From Bordetella parapertussis (GTDB lineage Bacteria > Pseudomonadota > Gammaproteobacteria > Burkholderiales > SG8-39): a stretch of 52,920 nucleotides of DNA. The DNA is taken from contig CAMDFL010000005.1 in assembly GCA_945897475.1 (NCBI GenBank), forward strand, positions 1 through 52,920. Direction: 5' to 3'. Position 1 is the first letter of the stretch; each line of letters begins with the position of its first letter. The notes beneath the pieces are model-generated. The model did not search any database. It saw nothing but the letters and a program-made list of their open reading frames with translations, and was not told the DNA's origin. Position numbers and translations under genes: made by a program. Shown here piece after piece: positions 29,203-38,930 of the stretch.

Positions 29203-29820
29203 ATGATCCCAAAAACCTTTTCTTCTTTAATCAATCATTTGCTGCGACAACAATCGTGGGCGCGCGAGCGCCTCGCTGCGCATGTGGGCGGACGCATTCG
29301 ATTGCGAATATCGCCGGAATTCGCCTCGCCGATTTTGACCGATATTGACATTGACTTGGGTGTAACGGAATCCGGGCTGGTCGAACCCTTTATCGCCGAG
29401 GACGCCCCGGATTTGATTGTTACGATGAAACCCGCGGCCATCCCCCTGCTGCTAGCGCATCATCCCGATGCGTTGAAACATGTGACATTGTCTGGCAATG
29501 CCGCCTTGGCCTCGGCCGTGCAAGACCTGGTTACACGCCTTGAGTGGGATGTCGAGGAAGATTTGTCGAAAATTGTCGGCGATATCGCAGCGCATCGAAT
29601 TGCGACGGCAAGCAAAAATCTATTTTCGTGGCAACGCGAAGCCTTGCAACGCTCCGCCGGGAATTTTGCGGAGTATTTCACCGAAGAGAACCCCATGCTC
29701 GCGCGGCACGGCGAAATCGATTCATTCGCCCGCGATATTCAATCGCTGGACCAACGCCTTGCACTGGTCGAATTTCGTCTTCAAGCGTTGATGAAACTCG
29801 CCTCCGAGTCCGCGCCTTGA
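29203..29820 (+). CDS. ubiJ: ubiquinone biosynthesis accessory factor (SCP2 domain)
   Basis: SCP2-like protein between ubiE and ubiB; 'LINHLLRQQSWARERLAAHVGGRIRLRIS'. Confidence 0.87.
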   Translation: MIPKTFSSLINHLLRQQSWARERLAAHVGGRIRLRISPEFASPILTDIDIDLGVTESGLVEPFIAEDAPDLIVTMKPAAIPLLLAHHPDALKHVTLSGNAALASAVQDLVTRLEWDVEEDLSKIVGDIAAHRIATASKNLFSWQREALQRSAGNFAEYFTEENPMLARHGEIDSFARDIQSLDQRLALVEFRLQALMKLASESAP

Positions 29821-29856
29821 CCTCGGTCGAGGCACACCTGGCATAAGAGAAAACCT

Positions 29857-31398
29857 TTGGGCCGATTAATACGACTGTTGAGGATTGTCCGCATCGCCCT
29901 GCGCTTCGGCCTGGATGAGTATGCCTTTCCGGGCGACGCAGCCGCCGAGCGTGGCGGACGCCTGGCGCTTCTGGTCGCGAAACTTCTGCCTTATCGCGAC
30001 CTTTCGGCGCCGCGCGCCGTGCGGTTGCGCCTGGCGCTCGAAACCCTGGGGCCTATTTTCGTAAAATTCGGCCAGGTACTCTCGACGCGTCGCGACCTCC
30101 TTCCCATCGACATCGCCGATGAACTGGCCAAGTTGCAGGATCAGGTGCCGCCGTTTTCGAACGCTTTGGCGCGAGTCGAAATAGAGCGTTCGTTCGGGCG
30201 TCCAATCACCGAGGTTTTCGCCAGCTTCGATGCACAACCCGTGGCGAGTGCCTCAATCGCGCAGGTGCATTTTGCGGTTCTGCCCAATGGCACGGAGGCG
30301 GCTGTAAAAATACTTCGACCCGGCATGCTGCCAGTAATTCAGCGCGACCTGGGTTTGTTGGATGCCGCCGCATGGCTGATCGAACATTTGTTCGCCGATG
30401 GCAGGCGCCTGCGTCCACGCGAAGTAGTGGCGGAGTTCGCCAGACATCTGCATGACGAGCTGGATCTCATGCGCGAGGCCGCCAACGCCAGTCAGCTGAG
30501 GCGCAATTTTGCCGGCACATCCAGCATCGCCATTCCCGAAATCTATTGGGACTTTTGCACGCGGACTGTGATGACCATGCAGCGCATGAGGGGCATACCC
30601 ATTTCGCAGGTGGAGAAGCTTCGCGAGCAGGGCGTGGATATTCCAAAACTCGCCCGCGACGGCGTTGAGATATTTTTTACGCAGGTGTTCCGCGATGGCT
30701 ATTTTCACGCCGACATGCATCCGGGAAATATCTTCGTGTCGAGCTCCGGACAATATATCGCGCTTGATTTCGGCATTATGGGAACGCTTACCGACATTGA
30801 TAAAAATTATCTGGCGACCAATTTCCTGGCGTTTTTTCAGCGCGATTACAAGCGCGTGGCCGAGGCGCATCTTGAAGCCGGTTGGGTTCCCGCCGCCACG
30901 CGAATTGACGAATTGGAGTCGGCCATTCGCGCGGTTTGCGAGCCCATTTTCGATCGTCCACTGAAGGAAATTAAATTCGGACATGTGCTGCTGCGCTTGT
31001 TTCAGACCTCACGTCGCTTCGGGGTGGAAATTCAGCCGCAACTGGTGATGCTGCAGAAAACACTGCTCAATATCGAGGGCCTGGGGCGGGATCTCGATCC
31101 CGATCTGGATCTTTGGAAAACCGCCAAACCCTATCTGGAACGATGGATGAGCGAGCAAATGGGCTGGCGCGGATTGATGAACTCGATTAAATCCGAGGCC
31201 CCGCGGTGGGCGACACTCATGCCGCAGCTTCCCCGCTTGCTCCACAAACTGCTCGCGGCCGATCGTATGGACGATTTTGACAAAATGCTTCGCGGCCTGT
31301 ACCTCGAGGAGCGCAGGCGCAACACCTTGCTCACGTGCTCGGTCGGGCTGCTCGCTGCGCTGCTGGCGTGGCAGATCCTGGTCGCGCTGTTGCATTGA
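29857..31398 (+). CDS. ubiB: ubiquinone biosynthesis regulatory kinase-like protein
   Basis: '[20 protein letters not shown]', '[11 protein letters not shown]', 'DMHPGNIFV' ABC1/UbiB motifs. Confidence 0.97.
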   Translation: MGRLIRLLRIVRIALRFGLDEYAFPGDAAAERGGRLALLVAKLLPYRDLSAPRAVRLRLALETLGPIFVKFGQVLSTRRDLLPIDIADELAKLQDQVPPFSNALARVEIERSFGRPITEVFASFDAQPVASASIAQVHFAVLPNGTEAAVKILRPGMLPVIQRDLGLLDAAAWLIEHLFADGRRLRPREVVAEFARHLHDELDLMREAANASQLRRNFAGTSSIAIPEIYWDFCTRTVMTMQRMRGIPISQVEKLREQGVDIPKLARDGVEIFFTQVFRDGYFHADMHPGNIFVSSSGQYIALDFGIMGTLTDIDKNYLATNFLAFFQRDYKRVAEAHLEAGWVPAATRIDELESAIRAVCEPIFDRPLKEIKFGHVLLRLFQTSRRFGVEIQPQLVMLQKTLLNIEGLGRDLDPDLDLWKTAKPYLERWMSEQMGWRGLMNSIKSEAPRWATLMPQLPRLLHKLLAADRMDDFDKMLRGLYLEERRRNTLLTCSVGLLAALLAWQILVALLH

Positions 31399-31443
31399 TG
31401 GCTTGCGTTGATGGTCTACGGTGATGTCCTACGCTGATCGCCA
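31391..31443 (+). repeat. 13-14-bp degenerate tandem repeat x4 across the ubiB stop / vanZ start
   Basis: tgcattgatggct / tgcgttgatggtct / acggtgatgtcct / acgctgatcgcca. Confidence 0.7.
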
Positions 31444-32500
31444 CTCGCCGCTTGCCCGATATCTGTTGGTGGCCTATGCGCTGCTCATCATCTACGCCAG
31501 CCTCAATCCCTTTACTGGATGGCGCGATCCTGGAATATCACTGTTCGACTTCCTGGGCGCGCCCTTGCCCAGGTACATTGTCTTGTTCGATATCGCCGCC
31601 AATGTGGTGGCCTACATCCCGCTGGGCATGCTGCTGGTGCTCACCTTTCATCCACGCTGGCGCGGCAGGCTTGCGTTCTCCGGCGCGGTTGCCGCCGCGT
31701 TTCTCATGTCCTTTGGCCTGGAAGCGCTACAGCACTATCTGCCCAGTCGGATTCCCTCGAATCTTGATCTCGCCGCGAATTTTTTAGGCGGCGTGCTTGG
31801 CGCTACAGCCGGCAGCCTGTTCAGCAAGCGTTTGTTGCGTGATGACAGCCTGCAGACTCTGCGCTACCGCCTTTTCCGCGATGGCCCGCGTGTTGATCTC
31901 GGGCTGGTGCTTCTTGGACTGTGGTTGATATCGCTCCTGTATCCGGGAAACTCCTTGTTCGGCAATGGCGATCTGCGTGCGGTGTTCTCCGAACCTGGTG
32001 GCGAGTTGCACCCCGCCGAGCTTTTCATCCGCTTCGAAGCGGGGGTGGTGGGCAGCAACATCGTCGCCGTCGGTCTGTTGTTGGCACTGCTGGTAGGGCG
32101 CGGTCAGCCAGTACGCACCTTGTTTGTGGCACTGCTTTGCGCAGCACTTGGGGTCAGGACGGTCTGCTATGGCCTGTTGTTTAGTTCGCAGAATCTGCTT
32201 GACTGGCTCACCCCCGGCGCGTCATTGGGGCTTGCGGGCGGCGTACTGATTGTGCTGATCACGGCGATGCTTTCTCGGCCGGCCAAGGTCATGCTCTGTG
32301 GCCTGGCGCTGATGGCAGCCACCGCGCTGGTTAACTACGCGCCGGAGAACCCCTATTTTCTCGCCGCACTGGCGAACTGGCAGCAAGGACACTTTCTCAA
32401 TTTCAACGGATTCACGCGCGTGTTGTCAGTGGCATGGCCGTTCGTCGCGATCATGTATGTGCTGGGCTTTGCCGGCTCGCGTGAACGCGATCGGGATTGA
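31424..32500 (+). CDS. VanZ-family membrane protein
   Basis: 'YALLIIYASLNPFTGW...FDIAANVVAYIPLGMLLVLTF...SFGLEALQHYLPSRIPSNLDLAANFLGGVLGA'. Confidence 0.88.
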   Translation: MSYADRHSPLARYLLVAYALLIIYASLNPFTGWRDPGISLFDFLGAPLPRYIVLFDIAANVVAYIPLGMLLVLTFHPRWRGRLAFSGAVAAAFLMSFGLEALQHYLPSRIPSNLDLAANFLGGVLGATAGSLFSKRLLRDDSLQTLRYRLFRDGPRVDLGLVLLGLWLISLLYPGNSLFGNGDLRAVFSEPGGELHPAELFIRFEAGVVGSNIVAVGLLLALLVGRGQPVRTLFVALLCAALGVRTVCYGLLFSSQNLLDWLTPGASLGLAGGVLIVLITAMLSRPAKVMLCGLALMAATALVNYAPENPYFLAALANWQQGHFLNFNGFTRVLSVAWPFVAIMYVLGFAGSRERDRD

Positions 32501-32523
32501 CGATGGCGCCGGATGAACTTCGC

Positions 32524-34383
32524 TTAAATCGAGCCTGACAGAGCCGTGACACGCTCGAGCACACGCGTGAAGCGCGCAGCATCCTGATAGCCGATCACGC
32601 GAACATCGTTTATTTCCTGCCCTGAGCCGTCGAAGAAAATTATTCCCGGCGGCCCGAACAGGCGAAAGCGTTTCAATAAGGCGTTATCCTCCGGCGTATT
32701 CCCGGTTACATCGATTTGCAGGAGTGTCATCACGGCAAGGCGCTCGCGCACGCGCGCGTCGCTGAAGGTGAAACGCTCCATTTCCTTGCAGCTCACGCAC
32801 CAATCGGCGTAGAAATCCAGCATCACCGGCCTTGCCGCTGCGGCTAGGCGTGCGTCGAGTTCCGCAAGCGTTCTGACGCGCTCGAAACGCACTTCGCCAC
32901 TCAGTCCATCCTTGGCATTTCCGGCGTTCGCGCTGAGCCCAGCCAGCGGACGCAGGGGGTCGCGGCCACCCGCCATCGCGCCCACCACCATCGCAGCACC
33001 CGCCAGCAATGCGATGATTCCGACCCCTTTCCACAGGCGCGCCCAGGCATTGACATTCGCCGGCAAAGGATCAATGGCGCGAAGAAACATCGCGCAAACA
33101 ATCATCAGAGTGCCCCAGGCAAGCATCTGCGCGACCACAGGAATCACCGGCGATACGACCCACACGGCGACACCCAGGAACACGGCGCCGAACACCTGCT
33201 TGACGGACTTCATCCAGGGGCCCGATCTGGGCAGTAACGCGCCCTCTGATACGCCCACCACCATCAAGGGCACACCCATTCCCAAGGCCATGGCCATGAG
33301 CGCCGAACCACCTAGCAATACATCGCGTGTTTGGCTGATGTAGAGCAGCGCGCCGGCCAGGGGTGCTGCGACGCAGGGACTGACAATTGCCGCCGACAGC
33401 ATGCCCATGATCGCCACCCCGCCGTAATGCCCCCCCGGCAAACGGTGGCTCACCGAGGCAATACGCGCGTGCAGTCCCGAGGGCAGATTCAACTCGTAGA
33501 AGCCGAACATGGATAGCGCCAGCAACACGAATATAAATGCAAAGGTCCATAGAACCCAGGCACTTTGGAGCGCCGCGGCGAGCATTTGGCCGGATAGCGC
33601 CGCTGCTACGCCGATCCCCGTGTAGGTCACGGCCATGCCCAACACATAACATAAGGAAAGTAGCAGCGCGCGTTTGCGCGTGGCGAAGCGCCCCTCGCCG
33701 ACGATAATGCCGGAGAGAATGGGCACCATGGGCAATACGCAGGGCGTAAAGGCAAGCGCGATGCCTGCGATGAAAAAAAACGCCAGCGCCACCCAGAACC
33801 GACCGGATTCGAGCACTTGAACGAAGCGGCTTTCATCGCCACCGATCAGTCCCTGTGCGCCTGAGTCTGACAATCCGGCTTGCGCGCCGGCTCGTGGCGA
33901 CCCGATGCCGAGCTTACCCAGGGCATCGGTATCACGCGCAGCCGCGGAAGCGGCGATAAGAACTATTTCAGAACTTTGTTCGTGAGGTACATAGCAAACG
34001 CCTGCATCTGCGCAACCTTGCGATACCACTTTTAGATTAAAACGAGATAGGCCGGCGACCTCGTCGAGCGGCAGGCGAATGCGCAATTCTTTGCGATAAG
34101 TCTCCGTCTTTCCAAAAAACTGATCATCGTGGACCTGGCCCTTGGGAAATTCGGGGGCACCGGTTTTGACCAGGCCGGGTTCGGTGCTGAATTTGAAGCG
34201 ATCGCGATACAGGTAATACCCATCGGCGATACGATAGGAAATCTCCACGGTCTTCGCATCGATCGCGCGTGCCGCGAAACGGAAGGCTTTCTCCGGGGCG
34301 AGCAAATCATCGGTGCCGGCGGCATGGCCCGGAATCGCGCCAAGCGTGCAGCAGAGTAATAGAAAATAAAGGATGAGGCGCAT
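32524..34383 (-). CDS. dsbD: thiol:disulfide interchange protein DsbD
   Basis: DsbD alpha domain, CcdA-like TM domain 'GIALAFTPCVLPMVPILSGIIVG', C-terminal 'DFYADWCVSCKEME'. Confidence 0.97.
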   Translation of the reverse strand: MRLILYFLLLCCTLGAIPGHAAGTDDLLAPEKAFRFAARAIDAKTVEISYRIADGYYLYRDRFKFSTEPGLVKTGAPEFPKGQVHDDQFFGKTETYRKELRIRLPLDEVAGLSRFNLKVVSQGCADAGVCYVPHEQSSEIVLIAASAAARDTDALGKLGIGSPRAGAQAGLSDSGAQGLIGGDESRFVQVLESGRFWVALAFFFIAGIALAFTPCVLPMVPILSGIIVGEGRFATRKRALLLSLCYVLGMAVTYTGIGVAAALSGQMLAAALQSAWVLWTFAFIFVLLALSMFGFYELNLPSGLHARIASVSHRLPGGHYGGVAIMGMLSAAIVSPCVAAPLAGALLYISQTRDVLLGGSALMAMALGMGVPLMVVGVSEGALLPRSGPWMKSVKQVFGAVFLGVAVWVVSPVIPVVAQMLAWGTLMIVCAMFLRAIDPLPANVNAWARLWKGVGIIALLAGAAMVVGAMAGGRDPLRPLAGLSANAGNAKDGLSGEVRFERVRTLAELDARLAAAARPVMLDFYADWCVSCKEMERFTFSDARVRERLAVMTLLQIDVTGNTPEDNALLKRFRLFGPPGIIFFDGSGQEINDVRVIGYQDAARFTRVLERVTALSGSI

Positions 34384-34386
34384 GGA

Positions 34387-34716
34387 TCAGTGCAGTGGTT
34401 GGGTCTCGGTGTCGACCCATTGAAGGTAGGCGGGCAGTCCCTCCACCACTTGGACCGCGATAATCTCAGGAAGTTCATTGGGATGCATGGCCCGGATCGC
34501 TTCCTCCAGGGCCGCATAGCGATCCTGCGTGGTTTTAATCAACATCGGATACTCGTCGCCGCATTGAATCTTGTCCTGCCATCGGTAGACTGAGCGGCAC
34601 GGCGCCAGCATGTTGACGCAAGCGGCAAGCCGGCGAGCAACCAATTCCGACGCCAATTTCTCCGCGCTCTCCCGAGACGGTAGATTGGTGAGCACCATCA
34701 ACACATCGCTATTCAT
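34387..34716 (-). CDS. cutA: divalent cation tolerance protein CutA
   Basis: 'VLTNLPSRESAEKLASELVARRLAACVNMLAPCRSVYRWQDKIQCGDEYPMLIKTT'. Confidence 0.96.
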   Translation of the reverse strand: MNSDVLMVLTNLPSRESAEKLASELVARRLAACVNMLAPCRSVYRWQDKIQCGDEYPMLIKTTQDRYAALEEAIRAMHPNELPEIIAVQVVEGLPAYLQWVDTETQPLH

Positions 34717-35603
34717 TGTGCCTCCGATAAAACCGGGACGCCTTCGCGCACCGAAGGGTAACGTAACTGCACGCGTAATTCATGTTTCATACGGCGATTG
34801 ACAATACGCCGCGATTCACTCCAAAACGATAAGAGTTCAGGCGAGACTCGCGCCGCGGCATCCGCGCGTGCGATACGCTGTGGGCGGCCAAGGCCGTAAC
34901 GATCCGCGACCAGGTCGAAGTAATCGCCCATTTTCATTTCGGTATCATCGCTGGCATTGAAAATGCCCACCGCCGTCTCCTCGTTTAGCGCCGCCGCAAT
35001 AATCGCAGCGAGGTCCTCGGCATGAATGTGATTGCTATAAACATCGTCCTCGGCGCGCAACACCGGCGTTCCCGCGCGCAGGCGTTCAAGCGGAAGGCGG
35101 TCCGCGGCGTAGATTCCCGGCACTCGCAGGATCGCGAGGCTGGCGTTGTGATCGCGTGCCCAGGATTGCAGCGCGTGTTCGGCATGCAACCGACGCGAGG
35201 CCCTTGGCGTGCCTGGATTTGGTTCGCGCGTTTCGTCCACCCAGGCGCCGGCGCAGTCGCCATAGACGCCGCTGGTGCTCAGATAAACGATGCGTCGTGG
35301 TAGGATTGCGCCGCTTTTTTCGATGCTGCCCAGCGCGCTGAGCAAATGGGCGGTACGGGTGTCAATGGCGCCAGTATTCGGTGGAGGAGCGCAATGCAGC
35401 AGGCAGTTCACGCCGAAGTTGGTCCGGTTCAATGACTCGGGGTGATCGAGATCGGCGAGTGTGGCCATCACGCTCAGCTCGCGCAGTCGTTCGACGTCGG
35501 CCTGCGATCTGGCCAGCGCACAGAGTTGATAGGATTTCGCAAGAAGCGGAAGCGCGCGTGTCGCGACATCGCCACAACCCACAATCATTAAACTTTTCAT
35601 CAT
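34713..35603 (-). CDS. NAD-dependent epimerase/dehydratase (extended SDR, YeeZ-like)
   Basis: 'IVGCGDVATRALPLL...YLSTSGVYGDCAGAWVDE'; overlaps cutA by 4 nt. Confidence 0.87.
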   Translation of the reverse strand: MMKSLMIVGCGDVATRALPLLAKSYQLCALARSQADVERLRELSVMATLADLDHPESLNRTNFGVNCLLHCAPPPNTGAIDTRTAHLLSALGSIEKSGAILPRRIVYLSTSGVYGDCAGAWVDETREPNPGTPRASRRLHAEHALQSWARDHNASLAILRVPGIYAADRLPLERLRAGTPVLRAEDDVYSNHIHAEDLAAIIAAALNEETAVGIFNASDDTEMKMGDYFDLVADRYGLGRPQRIARADAAARVSPELLSFWSESRRIVNRRMKHELRVQLRYPSVREGVPVLSEAQ

Positions 35604-35622
35604 CGGATTTTACCGCGCAACC

Positions 35623-36648
35623 ATGGCCTACCTTGTCACCATAAGCAGTACCAAGCATCAATTCAAAGTCGAGGATGACGAATCCATCCTCCAGGCGGCG
35701 CTCGCCGCGGGCCTGGTTATCCCCTACGGCTGCCGCGACGGCGCCTGCGGCAGTTGCAAGGGAAAATTGATTGAAGGCCGCATCGATTACGGCAATTATT
35801 CGCAGAAGGCCCTGAGCGACGAGGAACGCGCCGCAGGGAGCGCACTGTTTTGTCAGGCAAAGCCACTTAGCGATGTGGTGATCGAGCCGCGCAGCGTTCG
35901 CGCTGCGGGCGATATTCAAGTGCGCATCCTTCCATCACGGCTGACAAAAATAGAACGCGTCACAGAAGATGTGGTCATTCTTTATCTCAAGCTGCCGGCC
36001 ACCGAGCGCTTCCAGTTTATCGCCGGACAATATCTGGACATACTTTTGCGCGACGGCACGCGGCGCAGTTTTTCGATGGGCAACGCGCCGCACGACGAGG
36101 AGTTCGTGCAATTGCATGTTCGCCACGTTCCTGGCGGCAGCTTCACCGACCACGTGTTCCTCAAAATGAAGGAACGCGAGATTCTGCGTTTTGAAGCGCC
36201 TCTGGGTACGTTCGCGCTGCAGGAGGAGTCAGAGAAACCGATCGTGTTCGTCGCCAGCGGCACCGGCTTTGCGCCGATCAAATCCATCATCGAAACCGCG
36301 TTCCGCGCGGGCAATACCCGGCCGATGGTGCTGTATTGGGGCGGACGCCGGCCCAGAGATCTGTACATGAACGATCTGCCGCTACAGTGGGCGGCAGCAT
36401 ATTCCAACTTCAAATACGTGCCGGTGATCTCAGACAGCCTGCCCGAGGACAACTGGAGCGGGCGAAGCGGCTTTGTGCATCGCGCCGTGATGCAGGATTT
36501 CCCCGACCTTGCCAATCATCAAGTCTATGCCTGCGGCGTGCCAGTGATGGTGGACGCAGCGAAAAAGGATTTCACCACGCTTTGCCGTCTGCCTGAGGAA
36601 GAGTTTTTCTGCGATTCGTTCACTACCGCGGCGGATAAGGCCGCTTGA
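35623..36648 (+). CDS. 2Fe-2S ferredoxin-NAD(P)H reductase (CDP-6-deoxy-delta-3,4-glucoseen reductase-like)
   Basis: 'YGCRDGACGSCKGKLIEG' 2Fe-2S motif plus FAD/NAD domain 'GTRRSFSMGNAPHDE', 'FVASGTGFAPIKSIIE'. Confidence 0.93.
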   Translation: MAYLVTISSTKHQFKVEDDESILQAALAAGLVIPYGCRDGACGSCKGKLIEGRIDYGNYSQKALSDEERAAGSALFCQAKPLSDVVIEPRSVRAAGDIQVRILPSRLTKIERVTEDVVILYLKLPATERFQFIAGQYLDILLRDGTRRSFSMGNAPHDEEFVQLHVRHVPGGSFTDHVFLKMKEREILRFEAPLGTFALQEESEKPIVFVASGTGFAPIKSIIETAFRAGNTRPMVLYWGGRRPRDLYMNDLPLQWAAAYSNFKYVPVISDSLPEDNWSGRSGFVHRAVMQDFPDLANHQVYACGVPVMVDAAKKDFTTLCRLPEEEFFCDSFTTAADKAA

Positions 36649-36745
36649 ACGCAGGAAGCCAGCGTAAATTCAGGGCAGAGTTCCCAGTCCGGCTGCTCCT
36701 TTAATCGCGCTGCAAAGACTTCGACTCGGCGCAACGTTACGCGGG

Positions 36746-36895
36746 CTGATTGAATTTTTCTTCACGGGCTTGCATCTGATCATCGATCACATGGGCGTGA
36801 GCAACCCTATTGCGAAAGAGGGTCGCATGCGGGAAGTCATTGGCGACGCCGTGGCGCTCGCCAAATACCCGAACGTCAGCATTAATATATCGAAC
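36746..36895 (+). pseudogene. relic of an amidohydrolase-2 (PF04909-like) gene
   Basis: Frame reads 'LIEFFFTGLHLIIDHMGVSNPIAKEGRMREVIGDAVALAKYPNVSINISNV', matching the family core (LIIDHMG...ALAKYPNV); no start and homology ends abruptly. Confidence 0.7.
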
Positions 36896-36930
36896 GTGCT
36901 CACTGCGTCTCTGTTTGTACGCGTTGCTGC

Positions 36931-37065
36931 GTGCTGCTCAAATTCGTCCCCGCTCAGGCCGCCAAATGGTTCAAACAACGCGCGCCGATCCTGTGCGTGT
37001 ATTGCGGGGCGGTGATGACGATCGTGAAAGCGCGAGTTCGGTCGGTATCCGCCAGGGCGACATAA
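36931..37065 (+). pseudogene. possible IS91-type transposase C-terminal zinc-ribbon relic
   Basis: 'VLLKFVPAQAAKWFKQRAPILCVYCGAVMTIVKARVRSVSARAT*'; weak, motif-only. Confidence 0.3.
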
Positions 37066-37188
37066 CGTCGTGGTCAATGGCAGGCGCGCGCGATGGCCAA
37101 TGAAAAGTCATGACCGCTTTCGCCTGTCCGTTGCACCTAAAGTTAGACCTCGTTCAGGGCCCGCTGCCCGAATAGGCGTGCGTAATTC

Positions 37189-37296
37189 TTCGTTCACCGC
37201 TGCCGCGTTCTTGAAACTCTCAAGTGCTTGATGGCGAGTCTTCTCTACGGGGCAGGTGGGGGTATTCAGTCCGCTGGATCGCATTGGTCCCAATCT
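37189..37296 (+). pseudogene. possible tyrosine-recombinase (integron/phage integrase-type) relic
   Basis: 'VLETLKCLMASLLYGAG' in one frame and 'GQVGVFSPLDRIGPNLTA*' in another, resembling the integrase core LLYGTGxR and C-terminal GGxGVRSPLD. Confidence 0.35.
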
Positions 37297-37440
37297 CACG
37301 GCGTGATCTCACCGTCATCGCTGTCGGGCAATCGATGTCGATATTGACAATTTATCATTGTGGCAGTTGTTAATCGGCGTTCATTTCCAGCTTATTCGCA
37401 TTTCTTTATGAAATATGCAGAGTAGTGCGGAATGCGCCAG

Positions 37441-38163
37441 TTATCGCTCGGCTATGCTTTCTCCAAGGTAGGCCTCGCGCACTTTGGGGTCTTCGAGCAA
37501 GGCCTTGGCTTCGCCCTCTATGGTGATCAATCCGCTTTCCATGACGTAGGCGCGCTTGGCCAGTTGCAGGGCGGCCTTCGCATTCTGTTCGACCAGCAGC
37601 ACGGTGACGCCACGCGCGTTGATGTCGCGGATGACGTCGAAGATTTTCCGCACCACCAGGGGCGCGAGGCCCATGCTGGGTTCATCGAGCATTAATAATT
37701 TTGGCCGGCTCATCAGGGCGCGGCCGAGGGCCAGCATTTGTTGCTCGCCGCCGGAGAGGGTGCCGCCTGTCTGGGCGCGGCGCTCTTTCAGCCGGGGGAA
37801 GAGTTTGAAGACTTGTTCGCGGTCGGCCTCAATGTCGGTGTCTTGCCGTGTGTAGGCGCCCATGCTCAGGTTTTCATCAACCAGGAGTTGCGCAAACACG
37901 CCACGGCCTTCGGGTACCAGGGCTAAGCCCAATCGGGCGCGCTCGAACGCGGGCAGAGTGCTGATGTCGCGGCCTTGGTACTTCACTTGACCGGTGGCGT
38001 TTTCGGCTAATCCCGACAAGGCGCGCAGGGTGCTGGATTTTCCTGCTCCGTTGGCGCCGATGAGGCACACCAATTCGCCTTCTTCAACGCGCAGGCTCAC
38101 GCCCTTGACGGCGCGTATGCCGCCGTAGTGGACCTCCAGCCTGGATACCTCAAGGAGGCTCAT
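37441..38163 (-). CDS. livF: branched-chain amino acid ABC transporter ATPase LivF
   Basis: 'LEVHYGGIRAVKGVSLRVEEGELVCLIGANGAGKSSTLRALSG', 'LSGGEQQMLALGRAL'. Confidence 0.96.
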   Translation of the reverse strand: MSLLEVSRLEVHYGGIRAVKGVSLRVEEGELVCLIGANGAGKSSTLRALSGLAENATGQVKYQGRDISTLPAFERARLGLALVPEGRGVFAQLLVDENLSMGAYTRQDTDIEADREQVFKLFPRLKERRAQTGGTLSGGEQQMLALGRALMSRPKLLMLDEPSMGLAPLVVRKIFDVIRDINARGVTVLLVEQNAKAALQLAKRAYVMESGLITIEGEAKALLEDPKVREAYLGESIAER

Positions 38164-38930
38164 GCGGTGGCCGGCGCGCCGAGATAGGCTTCGATCACGC
38201 GCGCGTCGCTTTGTATTGCGGTGGGCGGCCCCTCGGCGATTTTCTCGCCGTGGTCGAGCACCAGGATTCGATCGCACAGGCTCATCATCAGGCGCATGTC
38301 GTGTTCAATCAGCAACAGGGTGATGCCGCGCGCGCGGATCTGGCGCAACAGTCCGCTCAAACTTTGCGTCTCCGAGGCGTTCATGCCGGCGGCGGGTTCG
38401 TCCAGGGCGAGCAGGCGCGGCTCGGTCGCCATCGCTCTTGCGATTTCCAGGCGGCGTTGGTCGCCGTAGGCCAGATTGCCGGCGGCATCATCGGCGCGCT
38501 CGTCTAGGCTGACGAATTCCAATAATTCGTGAGCGCGTGCCTCTGTATCGGTCTCCTCGCGTCGCGTGGCCGCGTCGCGAAGGATTGCTCCTACGACACT
38601 TGCCCGGGTGCGCGCGTGGCGGCCGATCATCACATTCTCCAGCGCTGATAGATTGGCGAACAGGCGGCTGTTTTGAAACGTACGGGCGATGCCGCGGTGG
38701 ACGATGTCGTTGGGTTTCAGGCCGGCAAGCTGCGCGCCCTCGAATAGCAAGGAGCCGGAATCCGGCGTATAGATTCCGGTGAGAACATTGAACAAGGTGG
38801 TTTTGCCGGCTCCATTGGGACCGATTAAGCCATAGATTTCACCTGGCGCGATCGAGAATCCTACGTCGTTCAGCGCCTGAATACCGCCAAAGGATTTGCC
38901 CAGGCCAGCACAGGCGAGCAGCGCGCTCAT
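38160..38930 (-). CDS. livG: branched-chain amino acid ABC transporter ATPase LivG
   Basis: 'LGKSFGGIQALNDVGFSIAPGEIYGLIGPNGAGKTTLFNVLTGIYTPDSG', 'GIARTFQN'. Confidence 0.96.
   Translation of the reverse strand: MSALLACAGLGKSFGGIQALNDVGFSIAPGEIYGLIGPNGAGKTTLFNVLTGIYTPDSGSLLFEGAQLAGLKPNDIVHRGIARTFQNSRLFANLSALENVMIGRHARTRASVVGAILRDAATRREETDTEARAHELLEFVSLDERADDAAGNLAYGDQRRLEIARAMATEPRLLALDEPAAGMNASETQSLSGLLRQIRARGITLLLIEHDMRLMMSLCDRILVLDHGEKIAEGPPTAIQSDARVIEAYLGAPATA

Noticed and set aside
37344-37372. Possible sigma-70 promoter (TTGACA at 37344) in the relic region
   Set aside because: Good -35 but no convincing -10 at 16-18 bp spacing and no intact plus-strand gene downstream.
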